A stretch of 64,000 bases of DNA from Tuwongella immobilis (lineage in GTDB: Bacteria; Planctomycetota; Planctomycetia; Gemmatales; Gemmataceae). How positions within the stretch are numbered: the first letter of the stretch is position 1; every line of letters starts with the position of its first letter. Below, in pieces: positions 34,301 to 43,401 of the stretch. Under the pieces are notes generated by a model. The model worked only from the letters and a program-made list of their open reading frames with translations, was not told the origin of the DNA and searched no databases. The stretch spans positions 5,432,920 through 5,496,919 of the forward strand of contig NZ_LR593887.1 in the NCBI RefSeq assembly GCF_901538355.1. The letters run 5' to 3'. Position numbers and translations under genes: made by a program.

Positions 34301-35348
34301 TTGAACCTTTGAGTTGACCGGAGAGATTCTTCGGCAACCCCCAGGCTTCGGGCAGTTGTCTGACTTCCAGACCGTTGGCCGAGACACGCAGTTTCAGCAC
34401 GTTCGGCTCATCGCGGAAGTTGAGCACGCCGTCCGCACGAATCTCGCCGGATGCGGTTTTGCCGGTCATTCCCTTGAGCGAAACGACCGCATCGTCAATC
34501 ACCACATCGCCTTGCGTATCCGCGAGCTTTAGTTCAATGGCCGGAATGCTCACGGCGGTGCCTTGCGGCTTCACGTCCACATGGTACGACAACTTTTTGG
34601 GTGTGCCGCCGATGCGGAATTCGATCTTGGCTTCGGCATTGCCATCGATTTGCACTTCCTTCCAAACTTCGTTCGGAATGAATGGCACCGATTGCAGCAT
34701 CGCCAGATCGATATGCGTCGATTTTTCGGTATTCAGCCAAACATTGCCATCACCGTTGTCGGCGAACTCCGCTTTCGCGGCCCAGGCTCCCCAGGTGGCA
34801 TCGGCAATGGCGGCTTGCCCCACCCAGCGACCATCCGCCGAGGTGACATCGCCCGAAACATGATCGACGCTGAAGGTCGGTTTGCCCGCTTGCTCGATGG
34901 TAATGCGGCTATCCACCAGACGAATCGCTGGCAGCGGCCCGGCTGCAGCCCCATCGGATTCCGGCTTCAATTCCGGCAACGGCGATACCAGATCGCCATC
35001 GGCATTCAAACGCAGATGCACTTGTGCATTGGCCAGCGTAACGACCGTGGGTTGGGCACCGCTCAGCAGGTCGAACAGGCCCAGGTTGGCGCTGAGGGTG
35101 CCAATTTGCACCAGCGACGCCGATTCATTTGCGGGCTGCGGTAATCGAACATTGTGCAACGACACTGACCCCAAGCCCAGACCGACTCGGTCCAGCTCGA
35201 CGGGCGTTCCCAGCACTTTTTGCAGGGTCGCCGAGGCCATTTGTCGGGCACCGTCCGATCGCAGATAGAGTTGAAGCCCCGCCCAGCCGATGGCCAACAG
35301 GCCAACGCAACTGAGCAGTCCCCAGCGAACCCATCGCGATTTGATCAT
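31356..35348 (-). CDS. Large AsmA/TamB-like envelope protein
   Basis: 1330 residues from ATG 35348 (MIKSRWVRWG; AGGGA nine bases upstream). A single N-terminal membrane helix (VRWGLLSCVGLLAIGWAGLQLYL) is followed by ~1300 residues of beta-strand-rich sequence with repeats typical of the AsmA/TamB/YhdP bridge proteins: GTPVELDRVGLGLGSVSLHNVRL near the start, and AsmA-like VTGKAEVTLDGG and LSGSLRANLSQ segments later. These proteins span the periplasm and move lipids to the outer membrane. There is no TamA or BamA-like gene near. Long plus-strand frames inside it are shadows. Confidence 0.82.
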   Translation of the reverse strand: MIKSRWVRWGLLSCVGLLAIGWAGLQLYLRSDGARQMASATLQKVLGTPVELDRVGLGLGSVSLHNVRLPQPANESASLVQIGTLSANLGLFDLLSGAQPTVVTLANAQVHLRLNADGDLVSPLPELKPESDGAAAGPLPAIRLVDSRITIEQAGKPTFSVDHVSGDVTSADGRWVGQAAIADATWGAWAAKAEFADNGDGNVWLNTEKSTHIDLAMLQSVPFIPNEVWKEVQIDGNAEAKIEFRIGGTPKKLSYHVDVKPQGTAVSIPAIELKLADTQGDVVIDDAVVSLKGMTGKTASGEIRADGVLNFRDEPNVLKLRVSANGLEVRQLPEAWGLPKNLSGQLKGSTDELTLKLAPGKPMETSGSGVGIIENAMLGKIPVKRAEMRLRSSGRGFRFDSGAPAADSSNASPTSTSPLDPALLSLAVTMLQGPPPPRPQVAPPAPGAKPNAPSYLTLNLALEDVLIPELLKELQLKVPFAINGKLTVTVRADIPTETSDDLKTYRLVGRVSVPDLILENMRVKNLQARVVYRDGAVTLEPLSAEVPVADGGPAGKIRGTASMSLLPAGPLQAKLDIENLPAAQLVGLVPNLGRDAGGTLNGKLSLTAPSDLLSDPTRWTARAEVTAPKLRAAGYNGEGLAIVANLGGGKVTFEKFAGKVEGSPITGKAEVTLDGGFPISATANVGPVDLAKLGDVVPQAKLPVAVAGQLSSTISLNGTLNPLNVQSQGMATLAGPKIDRFTLDDARFSWDVNSARLKITQFATKFLNGDLAGTFDFPFDPKQAGALMLNFKQFDFSYLKKLVPQVEVVGIDGQADGTLGLTIAPVNESGTDRPLVASMKLTEGAIRVRKVPVREVDAKGEYSQGKATFQVQGKAFGGKVAVDGTYPAPPPPKDDSDPQPMGKISLDGLSLTELATFAGGRAGQRLAGSLSATLPYAFTADGSPVGIGSIRLRDVRWGTYPISQQTVATVRLTTKEVRVSNLQAALGEGLLRGTAIVNLTALERSRVILTLLHFPLNRLNALVAEPTKAPLGGHADFHLVTSLGNHITGRGTLSTTRANIYGVPLTDFRMPLTWEYVFSTGRGQVSLRELTGTLASGRISGFGEYSVFPGTGSVAKGEIRFNNVNLPRLTGTGNADLGWVGVGRATGELTLAGNSIRSINDLSGSLRANLSQVEPFQLPIINLVKPFLESTGSSQFTTSNRSEVRAVLRNGLWNVQRLALVGNNIRMFMEGTIALTGKLDLEVLAVVGQNVIPPEILRLGELIATPTGAVPVVVALRVTRYLSDRSLHLVVGGTVQSPQVRLLPLKTLSSEATRFFLDEFAPVPSLTPKP

Positions 35349-35641
35349 GAGTATGTCCCTCGATTCCAGACGCGTGCCGCCATTGTAGGCAAATTCCCAA
35401 ACCGCCGCCGCGCCAACTGGCAACGACCGTCTCGGGGCAATGGCGCAGCTATTGGAGCAATCGGAAGTTACGTCCCAATCGAGACTTAGGCATGCCGACG
35501 AGGGACACTTAGGACGCCACGCCCCCGAATGGAGGCGCGACGCGGTGCGAAAATTTCGATGGGCGGCAAAATCAGACGAACATCGATTCGCCGATCCACC
35601 CCGCTTCGCAGTCGGTGTCCGGCGAGTCGAATCGGACCAAA

Positions 35642-36250
<609 letters not shown>

Positions 36251-36267
36251 CGGGTCGCTCGTAAAAA

Positions 36268-36552
36268 TTATCCCTGGCGGCTGGGAAGCGGCTGGGCACT
36301 ATTGACGGATGGATCATACGGAGTGGCCGCCTGGTCATCGGCCGGAAGCAGTGCATCCAACGGCAGATCGTACCAGGCACCGTCAGAAAAATCGACAATC
36401 GCTTTACCATTGCAATTCAGCGTGACCACCCGGCCAGTCCGCCCCGCGAAACGGGCATATTCCGCCCGACCCGGACGAACTTGCACGGCCTTGTCGGTCC
36501 ATTCCTGCTTCAGTTGGGCCACCGCACTCGCATCATAAGGGAGGGGCATCAT
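36268..36552 (-). CDS. Small conserved-looking hypothetical protein
   Basis: 94 residues; ATGs at 36552 and 36549. The middle, RFAGRTGRVVTLNCNGKAIVDFSDG, looks like a small SH3-like beta barrel, followed by a proline-rich tail. It lies 17 bp before the amidotransferase gene in the same orientation and 24 bp after the TIM-barrel gene, so probably in one operon with both. Function not known to me. Confidence 0.65.
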   Translation of the reverse strand: MMPLPYDASAVAQLKQEWTDKAVQVRPGRAEYARFAGRTGRVVTLNCNGKAIVDFSDGAWYDLPLDALLPADDQAATPYDPSVNSAQPLPSRQG

Positions 36553-36576
36553 CCACCGTTGAGGTTCGAGGTTGGC

Positions 36577-37578
36577 TTACACGGGCCGAAACGCCCCTGG
36601 CTCGGGCCGAGGCTTGGTCGGAAAATCCAACCGTTTCACAAACTGACACGCATCCGCGGCACCAAAATCGCGGTCCATCTCCGGATCGCTCCAATCGACC
36701 GCCAGCGCTCCAGCATAATCGATTTGATGCAATGCGCGAATGAATCCCTGCCAATCAATCCCACCGTGACCGGGCGAGCGATATTGCCATCCCCGACGCG
36801 CATCTCCCTGCGGCCAGAAACTCCCCAATAGCCCAGACTTCCCATCCAACGTCAGCATCGCATCTTTGATATGCACATGCCAGATGCGTTCCGGGAATTG
36901 TCGAATGAACGCTACCGGGTCAATCCCCTGCCAATGCAGATGAGCCGGATCGAGCAAGAAGCCAAATTCGCTATGGTGATCCACGGCTTCCAGCAAGCGT
37001 TGCGCGGTGTATAAATCGTAGGCCAACTGACCGGGATGGACTTCAAGTGCGAATTTGATTCCCGTTTCGCGGCAGACATCCAGAATGGGATACCACAATT
37101 CCGCGAATTGTTCGAAGGCCGATTCGACGGTATCGCGGCTGGGGGGTGGCCAACCGCCGACGTAGCTGGCCAGCGGCGAGCCGATGAATCCCGCGACCAA
37201 TCCCACGCCCAAGCGCTCCGCCACGCGGATTGTGGCGATCATCTCTTCGATTGCCCGTTGACGCACGCCCAGCGGTTCGCCGTTGCCCCAGACATAATCC
37301 GGCACCAGCGCCTGATGGCGGGCATCGATCACGGCATCGCCAATCGCTTGCCCCACCCGATGGTTGCTGATGAGGTTCAGCGTGAGTTCGTGGCGAGCGA
37401 GCAGGTCCAACTTGTTCTGACAATAATCGGATTCGGAGAGTGCCCGTTGAATCTCCAAATGATCGCCCCAGCAGCAGAGTTCCACCCCGGTGTAGCCCCA
37501 CTCCGCGAGCGAGCCAACCAGTTCTTCCAAGGGACGATCGGCCCAAGGTCCGGTGAATAACAACGTGGGACGCGGCAC
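36577..37578 (-). CDS. Sugar phosphate isomerase/epimerase family TIM-barrel protein
   Basis: 333 residues from GTG 37578, chosen because GGAGG lies six bases upstream; the frame extends to 37671 without conserved sequence. AP-endonuclease-2-like TIM barrel (PF01261): EELVGSLAEWGYTGVELCCWGDH, GIKFALEVHPGQLAYD, FGFLLDPAHLHWQGID and IWHVHIKDAML carry the metal-binding Glu, Asp and His residues. Members isomerise or epimerise sugars; a secondary-metabolite or inositol role is possible. No transporter is adjacent. Confidence 0.85.
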   Translation of the reverse strand: MPRPTLLFTGPWADRPLEELVGSLAEWGYTGVELCCWGDHLEIQRALSESDYCQNKLDLLARHELTLNLISNHRVGQAIGDAVIDARHQALVPDYVWGNGEPLGVRQRAIEEMIATIRVAERLGVGLVAGFIGSPLASYVGGWPPPSRDTVESAFEQFAELWYPILDVCRETGIKFALEVHPGQLAYDLYTAQRLLEAVDHHSEFGFLLDPAHLHWQGIDPVAFIRQFPERIWHVHIKDAMLTLDGKSGLLGSFWPQGDARRGWQYRSPGHGGIDWQGFIRALHQIDYAGALAVDWSDPEMDRDFGAADACQFVKRLDFPTKPRPEPGAFRPV

Positions 37579-37622
37579 CAAGCACCTCCATGCAGCGAAG
37601 CAAACCACCATCCAGGAACATT

Positions 37623-37659
37623 CCACGCCGGATGCCATGAAAATCATGGTCCGGCGTGG
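37623..37659 (-). terminator. Hairpin terminator after the Pro/Ala-tailed membrane protein gene
   Basis: CCACGCCGG pairs with CCGGCGTGG and CCATGA with TCATGG (about 15 bp with a small bulge, 3-base loop). It lies after the stop at 37721 in the minus direction and before the isomerase start. No T-tract. Confidence 0.55.
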
Positions 37660-37720
37660 CGGGGTTGTCAATCACGTTTCCGAGCGAAGCACGGGGCATC
37701 GCCCGGTGAGTGAGCGGCGA

Positions 37721-39538
37721 TCACGCTTTCGGCGTGGTCGAATCGCCATCGGCATCGGTCTTCGGTTCCTCAACCTTGGCCGGTTCCACTGCTGGAGTCG
37801 GTGCCGGAGCGGGTGTCGGCTCAGGAGTCGGTGCCGGGGTTGGAGTCGGTGCCGGAGCCGGCGTTGGCTCAGGCGTTGGTGCCGGAGCGGGTGCCGGTTC
37901 AGCGGCCACTGGTGCGGGTGGCACCACCGGCGGAGTTGCTGGCGGTGTCACGGGCGGGGTGACGGGAGCGGCTGGCACCACGGTCGGCGGCGCAGGCGGG
38001 GTTCGCAGCGTGGGCGGCGAGACCATCACCGGAGCGGGCGGCGACGGCGGGCTGGCCGGTCGAGCGGGAGCGGTCGGAATCTCTAACTGCTCATCTTCGA
38101 CATAGATTTCGTCCAGTTCCGTCTCGTCAATCTTCTTACGCAGCAACAAATAGATCATCGACGACGCGGTCCAGAAGAAGCTGTAGCCAAAGCCCAGCAT
38201 CATCAGGAACAGCAACGTCGTGTAGAAATTCACAATCCCGGCCCCGAGATAATTCGTGAACAGGAAGCTATCCAGGTACGCCTTGGCATCAGCCGGACGG
38301 CTGTACAAATATCCCGGCGCGGCGGGAATGGGCAGATCCTTCGTGGCGGCAGCGGCCTTGATGGCATCTGCAGACGCTCGTTCGATTTCAATCGGGCTAT
38401 TGCGGAGCAGCAGTTCCTGCCAGCCGAACGACGACGGCGAATAGACAAACAGATATTCGGTTTCCATGTTGGCGGATGCGATGCCCGGTGTGTTGTTGAC
38501 GGCGGCTTTGCCGAGATACACCAGGAACGAACTCACAAACACCACAAAGAAGATCAGCACGGCACCGTACAGCACCGACAGGAATCCGTACCACAGGAAA
38601 GTCCAGGGGGCGGAGACGAGCAGGTTATACGGCCGCATCATGCCATCCAGGGTGTCGGCCCCTTCGGCGCTGATGGTGGCATACATGAGCGGATACACGA
38701 CTAAGCCGAGCAACATGATCGTCATGACGAAACCGCCGACGAAAATGAACGGCCAAAACAGGGTGAAGAGATCGCCCAGGTACGGAATCATATGGACGAC
38801 GCCATAGGCCATACAGCCCAGTGCGACGGCGAAGATGATGCCGATGGGAATCAGCGGCGAGCACAAGTACGACAGATACCGCGACCCGACAAAGGCGAAT
38901 GCATCTTTGATGGTGAGTTGGTCATAGCCCGCGATCTCGGCAATCGCCAGCCGGGTGATGACCCCGCCGAAGAATGCCCAGGTGGCTAAGGTCCAGAGAA
39001 TCACCAAGAACAGATAGAATCGAGTATCGGTCCAGAGTCCTGGCGCAATCAGCCCAGTCACGGGAGTAATGAACTTGACCAGCGGTTCGATCAACACAGG
39101 AACCTGATTGGTCAAGAATCGGCTGATCATGTCGCGTCGTTCTTCCGACGAGGCGGTGACCAGCGAGGTGCTCAGCAAGTACGGGTTGGGTCCGCGATCT
39201 TCGTACCAGGGCATGGTCCGGAGTTTGCCACCGGGGCCAGCGTAGTAGAAGAGTTTCTGATAGGCTTCGGACTGTTGTGCGAATTCCGTATCGATCAACG
39301 CGCTGCGGCTGGCTTCTTCAACGTCTTTGTACTTCTCGGTGATGGCCGTTTTGTTCGGTTCACTGCGAAGATTGAAGAAAATGACCGAAAGCAACCACCA
39401 GCCAAACGACATCACCAAGATGCCAGCGGCGGCGAGCAGCAGTTTCCGGTAGTCGATCGCAGTCCAGAAAAGGTTCAGCAGTTTCATCGATTGCCATTGC
39501 GAGCGAATCGTCGCATTTTCGGCCCGTTCCTCGGCCAT
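37721..39538 (-). CDS. Polytopic membrane protein with long Pro/Ala repeat tail
   Basis: 605 residues from ATG 39538, with AAGGAG six to eleven bases upstream; the upstream open frame is not used. About five or six membrane helices between residues 30 and 480 (for example KLLLAAAGILVMSFGWWLLSV in two parts, and later LSVLYGAVLIFFVVFV), with a soluble loop after the first helix. The last ~130 residues are a low-complexity Pro/Ala/Thr/Glu tail of repeated PTPAPAPTPEP units, preceded by a conserved acidic patch DETELDEIYVEDEQ. The tail probably extends from the membrane as a spacer. I do not recognise the family. Confidence 0.78.
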   Translation of the reverse strand: MAEERAENATIRSQWQSMKLLNLFWTAIDYRKLLLAAAGILVMSFGWWLLSVIFFNLRSEPNKTAITEKYKDVEEASRSALIDTEFAQQSEAYQKLFYYAGPGGKLRTMPWYEDRGPNPYLLSTSLVTASSEERRDMISRFLTNQVPVLIEPLVKFITPVTGLIAPGLWTDTRFYLFLVILWTLATWAFFGGVITRLAIAEIAGYDQLTIKDAFAFVGSRYLSYLCSPLIPIGIIFAVALGCMAYGVVHMIPYLGDLFTLFWPFIFVGGFVMTIMLLGLVVYPLMYATISAEGADTLDGMMRPYNLLVSAPWTFLWYGFLSVLYGAVLIFFVVFVSSFLVYLGKAAVNNTPGIASANMETEYLFVYSPSSFGWQELLLRNSPIEIERASADAIKAAAATKDLPIPAAPGYLYSRPADAKAYLDSFLFTNYLGAGIVNFYTTLLFLMMLGFGYSFFWTASSMIYLLLRKKIDETELDEIYVEDEQLEIPTAPARPASPPSPPAPVMVSPPTLRTPPAPPTVVPAAPVTPPVTPPATPPVVPPAPVAAEPAPAPAPTPEPTPAPAPTPTPAPTPEPTPAPAPTPAVEPAKVEEPKTDADGDSTTPKA

Positions 39539-39733
39539 GCTTGCTCCTTGAGATTGCCCGGTTTGTGCGGTCCAGCGCGTGGCAACATCGAGTGGCGAGC
39601 CCGCGCGAAGCGAGAGCAATTATAGAGGAGTGACCGGGAGTGGCAATCGGCGGATCGGAAAGGGTGAATTCTCCGCTCCGCCCGGAACCCGTTGGGTGTG
39701 TGAGATTTGGACGAGAACCCCCTGGTATCCCGA

Positions 39734-39763
39734 GCCGGATTCGATGAACGGATCGAATCCGGC
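39734..39763 (-). terminator. Hairpin after outer-membrane barrel gene
   Basis: GCCGGATTCGAT (39734-39745) pairs perfectly with ATCGAATCCGGC (39752-39763), 6-base loop, 50 bp past the stop at 39813 on the minus strand. No T-run, but the 12-bp stem is strong. Confidence 0.6.
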
Positions 39764-39812
39764 AGGGATGGGTAATCCGGGGGATGTGGCCGATGAACCG
39801 GCCTGATCCGCA

Positions 39813-41060
39813 TCAGAAGGCGATGCCGATCCCCACGTTGAACCCGTGCAACAGGCGGAAGTAACCGTTTTCGTACACCGGATCGATTCGACCGAAGTCG
39901 AAGCCGATCGGTTGATCCATGCGGTTGGTGTTGAAGTACCCCATCGCGGTGTACCCGACACGCATTTGCACGCCCTGGATGGGATACCACCACAGATTCA
40001 ACCCGGCGTTCAGGTTCGGCACCAGGGTGAACTCGTTGTGCGATCGCTTGGCTTGCGTGGTGCTATCCGAGCGTTCGTACTTGACGCGTTGCTTCACCAC
40101 GTTCAACAGGGCGGCCGCCGTCAGGTCCATCGAGATGGCGAAGCGGTTGCCCATGTAGAACTCGTGCCCCATACCGACCAACGGACCGTACATCCGTTGC
40201 GACACCGTGTTGGTGTAATCCACCGCCCAGGCGGGATCCGAATCCCCGTCGCGGCCCAAGTCGAGCGTCCGCCAGGTGAATCGCTCGAAGAACCAAGCGA
40301 ACTTACCCCCCGCGAGGGTGTAGCTACGGGAGTAATCCGTATCGTACACCGGAACGCGGGCGATGATTTCCATTTGGGTATACCGTTGCGACAACGAGAT
40401 ATCCATTTGGTCGGCCGCATTCCAGATCCCGGGCGTAGTCGGAGCAAACTGGGACACCACCGGAATTTCATCCCCGGTGATCGGCGAGATGAACGAATCT
40501 TCCGAGTCGAGCAGCGTGTCAATCGTCGGCCCGACATAATTGCTCGGGAAGTTGATGACATTGGACGACAAGAACGAATCGTACCCACCTTCTCCACCGT
40601 TTTGATTGGGCGGAGCAAAGGTTGCACCCGCCGAATACTTGACGTTCATCAATTGCATGAAGCTCAACGACACGGCAGTACCGTTCTCGAACTTGTAACC
40701 CACGATCAGGTTATAGCCCGGTTGAAAACTTCCGCGTCCCAGGTCGTCGGTGTTGAGTGCCTCGGCCCCGCTGCCGATGAATCGGCCCGGCGTACCGGAA
40801 ATGGTGCCCAACGTGTCGTACACCCCGCGAACCGCCACGGTCTGATTGTTCAACGACCGCGATTGCCGCAGATAGACAAACTCCAACGCCGTGTAGAATC
40901 CACCGCGTTCGGTCTGAGTTGCCAACGGCAACGGCAATTCCGAATCGGTCTCGGGTGCTGAATACAACTGCGGCTGACTCCGTGCGGGACTTGCCCACAA
41001 CAGAAGGACCGCCAGACACCCCAAGCCACAGGCTTTCCACGAATGGTTCATAAACCGCAT
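39813..41060 (-). CDS. Outer-membrane beta-barrel protein (planctomycete porin-like)
   Basis: 415 residues from ATG 41060; ATG 41051 (MNHSWKACG) has a better-spaced GGGGG and may be the real start. Signal peptide LGCLAVLLLWASPARSQ. The mature chain alternates aromatic and polar residues in strands (FYTALEFVYLRQS, YNLIVGYKFENG, VRVGYTAMGYFNTN-type strands) and ends in Phe (NVGIGIAF), the barrel-assembly signal. It resembles the BBP7/porin-like barrels of planctomycetes. Cargo unknown. Confidence 0.75.
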   Translation of the reverse strand: MRFMNHSWKACGLGCLAVLLLWASPARSQPQLYSAPETDSELPLPLATQTERGGFYTALEFVYLRQSRSLNNQTVAVRGVYDTLGTISGTPGRFIGSGAEALNTDDLGRGSFQPGYNLIVGYKFENGTAVSLSFMQLMNVKYSAGATFAPPNQNGGEGGYDSFLSSNVINFPSNYVGPTIDTLLDSEDSFISPITGDEIPVVSQFAPTTPGIWNAADQMDISLSQRYTQMEIIARVPVYDTDYSRSYTLAGGKFAWFFERFTWRTLDLGRDGDSDPAWAVDYTNTVSQRMYGPLVGMGHEFYMGNRFAISMDLTAAALLNVVKQRVKYERSDSTTQAKRSHNEFTLVPNLNAGLNLWWYPIQGVQMRVGYTAMGYFNTNRMDQPIGFDFGRIDPVYENGYFRLLHGFNVGIGIAF

Positions 41061-41488
41061 CCCCCAATGCTGACGATCCCGACACGACCGTAGACGATTT
41101 CCCCTCTCGTCTGGATCGGTCTCTCACTCGCTCCCGAGCGGGACTTGGTTTCCCCCACTCCTCACTCGTGATTGCGAGTTGGTGCATTCAGAATCGCGGC
41201 GGACCATAACTTGGTCATTTTTCCCGTCAATACCAGATCCACGGAATTTCTGCCCGATCATCGGTAATTTCTGCCAACTACAACCCCTTCTCTCCCTGCA
41301 ATCCGTGCGAATTCGAGTGGAGATAGCCAAACTGGCGAATTTCAAGTTGCTTTTTCAGTCCGAAAAGTAACAATTCAAGGGATATGTATTGGTGGTGGAA
41401 ATTTTTTCCCATTTTTCTCCAACACCCCGCCAGCTTGCCTCGTTCTACAAGAAGTGCAACTGCGCTCGTGTTCCAGGAGGTTCCGGCT
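41061..41488. other. 428-bp divergent intergenic region with 10-bp direct repeats
   Basis: AT-rich. AATTTCTGCC occurs at 41245-41254 and again at 41266-41275, 21 bp apart (two helical turns), each preceded by G plus one base. No clear -35/-10 pair and no gene. The repeats could be a regulator site shared by the barrel gene and the secreted-protein gene at 41489. Confidence 0.45.
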
Positions 41489-42202
41489 GTGAAGATCCGA
41501 TTGATCGTTCCAGCAATTGCCCTTGCCTCAGCAATCCTGATTCTGAGTGACTCGGCAACCCATGCCCAAGATGATGTGGGCCAAATCGTCGACTATCGCG
41601 ACTTCAAACGCCACAACGACTATTACCCAATCGCCCAGATCGAAGTCGAAAAAATCAATCAGCGGCGCATCGACTTCTACGATCGCCTCGCCAAGGGTGG
41701 CAACGGGAATAATCAAGAAACGATCATTCGCGAACTGTTAGCTCGCTATCGTCAAATCAGCCCGGACTATCGCCCCTATCGCGCGGACCCCAACTATGGA
41801 TTCCGCCCGCGAATCGTGACCATCGACTTCCCCCGGCCCCCGGCTGTCGGACCTATCCCGACACCGACCCGACGCTACGAACTGCGCACCAAAGCGGAAT
41901 TCGATGCCGTCATCGAAGAACGGCGCAAGATCCTCGACACCATCGCCAAGATCAATCGCTTCGGTGGCGACGATAATCGTCCCGCCGATATTGCCTGGGC
42001 ACTTGCCATTCCCACGCTGCAAATCCGATTTGACCATCTGAACGATGTGCTCGATGACGCCGTCGCCTTCCCACCGCTGGTGACGCTGATCGAAAGCCGT
42101 CGCGACAACGTCTTCGAAGCTTCGTCGTTGCGGCTCGAAGCCGGTCGAATCTCTCGAACGCTGGAATCGCTCCGCAGCGCCACGCCCGTTGATATCGACT
42201 GA
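41489..42202 (+). CDS. Secreted hypothetical protein (GTG start)
   Basis: 237 residues from GTG 41489, chosen because a perfect AGGAGG lies eight bases upstream; ATG-based alternatives upstream lack a ribosome site. Signal peptide with LIVPAIALASAILILSDSATHA. The mature protein is charged and mostly helical (VEKINQRRIDFYDRLAKGG, RRKILDTIAKINRFGGDD, SLRLEAGRISRTLESL) with a Pro-rich stretch in the middle. I recognise no domain. Function unknown; a hairpin terminator follows. Confidence 0.75.
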   Translation: MKIRLIVPAIALASAILILSDSATHAQDDVGQIVDYRDFKRHNDYYPIAQIEVEKINQRRIDFYDRLAKGGNGNNQETIIRELLARYRQISPDYRPYRADPNYGFRPRIVTIDFPRPPAVGPIPTPTRRYELRTKAEFDAVIEERRKILDTIAKINRFGGDDNRPADIAWALAIPTLQIRFDHLNDVLDDAVAFPPLVTLIESRRDNVFEASSLRLEAGRISRTLESLRSATPVDID

Positions 42203-42558
42203 GCCACCAATTGCGTCATGATCGCCGATTAGCCTGGCGGTCATGACGATTGTTGCGCCTCTAGCAATCTTCCCAACCGATCCCGGTGATACTTTTCTCT
42301 CGGTTGGCTTGATTCGACCTTCGCCGGGATTGGGGCGCGGCTACATTGCACTAGCGGATGAATGGCAGGATGCATCGAACTGTCCCATCCTGATTTTGCC
42401 CAGTCCAAAAACTTCGATGCAATCGCTCCTTTTTCGCGCAAGCTCGTGGATCAGGCGCATCTCCCGACAGGGGGCGATCACGGTGTGAATGACCGGGGAT
42501 CGCGTTTGAGGCAACGGATCAACCGATTCTCGTAATCTTCCATACACGGGGTATCACC
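42203..42558. other. 356-bp intergenic region
   Basis: Holds the terminator of the preceding gene (42214-42248) and the leader of the Gly-rich gene. No other structure or coding frame worth calling. Confidence 0.5.
42214..42248 (+). terminator. Hairpin terminator after the secreted GTG-start gene
   Basis: CGTCATGATCGCC pairs with GGCGGTCATGACG over 13 bp with one G-T wobble and a 9-base loop, 12 bp after the stop codon. Confidence 0.65.
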
Positions 42559-43368
42559 ATGTTTCGCTGGATTTCCTTCTCACTCGCATTGTTCGCCGCT
42601 ACGATGGGGATTCTCACTGTTATCCCCGTGTCGCTGCCCAAGGTGATCGCTCAAACCACCGTTGACCCCGCGCGTCGCTACCTCCCGCGATCGCTCCCGG
42701 TCCCCCCGCTTCGTCCTCCAGTCAACAACCAGAACAACAACGGCAACAACCAAAATAACCAAGGCGGCTTCCAAGGTGGCGGTGGCTTCCAAGGCGGCGG
42801 CGGCTTTGGTGGCGGCGGCATCCAAGGCGGATTCGGCGGCGGTGGGATCCAAGGTGGATTCGGCGGTGGTGGCTTCGGTGGTGGTGGCTTTGGCGGCGGC
42901 GGCTTTGGCGGCGGTGGCATCCAAGGTGGATTCGGCGGTGGCGGCTTTGGTGGTGGCGGGGTCGGCGGCGGCGGCTTTGGTGGCGGTGGGATCGGCGGCA
43001 TCGGCGGGAACATCTCCGTTGCTCCTGGTATCCCGACGAACCAACAGTGGGCCTCGCTGGTTCCCTCGTTGACCGCTCCTGGTTTCGGCCTCCAAGGTCT
43101 CGGTGGTGGATTCGGTGGTGGTGGGTTCGGTGGCGGCGGATTCCAAGGCGGCGGATTCGGCGGCGGCATCCAAGGTGGATTCGGCGGCGGCATCCAAGGT
43201 GGATTCGGTGGCGGCGGGTTCCAAGGTGGATTCGGCGGCGGTATCCAAGGCGGATTCGGTGGCGGCGGATTCCAAGGTGGATTCGGTGGCGGCGGGTTCC
43301 AAGGTGGATTCGGCGGCGGTGGGTTCGGTGGCGGCAAAGCCGGCTTCTCGGGCCACAACGGTCTGTAA
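42559..43368 (+). CDS. Secreted Gly-rich tandem-repeat protein
   Basis: 269 residues. Signal peptide (FSLALFAATMGILTVIP), a basic/Pro segment (RRYLPRSLPVPPLRPP), an Asn-rich linker, then about 180 residues of FGGGG / FQGG / IQGG repeats, interrupted in the middle by a 50-residue non-repetitive block (NISVAPGIPTNQQWASLVPSL). Repeat units differ mainly in wobble positions. Glycine-loop proteins of this type can form flexible or adhesive surface material, but no function is shown. ATG 42559 has only a GGGG site. The next gene is separated by a perfect hairpin. Confidence 0.72.
   Translation: MFRWISFSLALFAATMGILTVIPVSLPKVIAQTTVDPARRYLPRSLPVPPLRPPVNNQNNNGNNQNNQGGFQGGGGFQGGGGFGGGGIQGGFGGGGIQGGFGGGGFGGGGFGGGGFGGGGIQGGFGGGGFGGGGVGGGGFGGGGIGGIGGNISVAPGIPTNQQWASLVPSLTAPGFGLQGLGGGFGGGGFGGGGFQGGGFGGGIQGGFGGGIQGGFGGGGFQGGFGGGIQGGFGGGGFQGGFGGGGFQGGFGGGGFGGGKAGFSGHNGL
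42760..43340 (+). repeat. In-frame tandem repeats encoding FGGGG and FQGG units
   Basis: Many near-identical 12-24 base units (GGCGGCGGATTCGGTGG-like) in two blocks separated by a unique stretch around 43000-43095. Likely to vary in copy number and to collapse in assemblies. Confidence 0.85.
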
Positions 43369-43401
43369 TCCCTCGCCTCTCGCGATGCGATCTTGACATT
43401 C

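Noticed and set aside
32454-34304. Long plus-strand frame of 616 codons inside the AsmA-like gene
   Set aside because: It is antisense to a clear protein, with Arg/His/Gln-rich composition typical of a shadow frame in GC-rich DNA.
42760-43340. Possible CRISPR-like array
   Set aside because: Repeats are in-frame coding units of 12-24 bases with wobble differences and no unique spacers.
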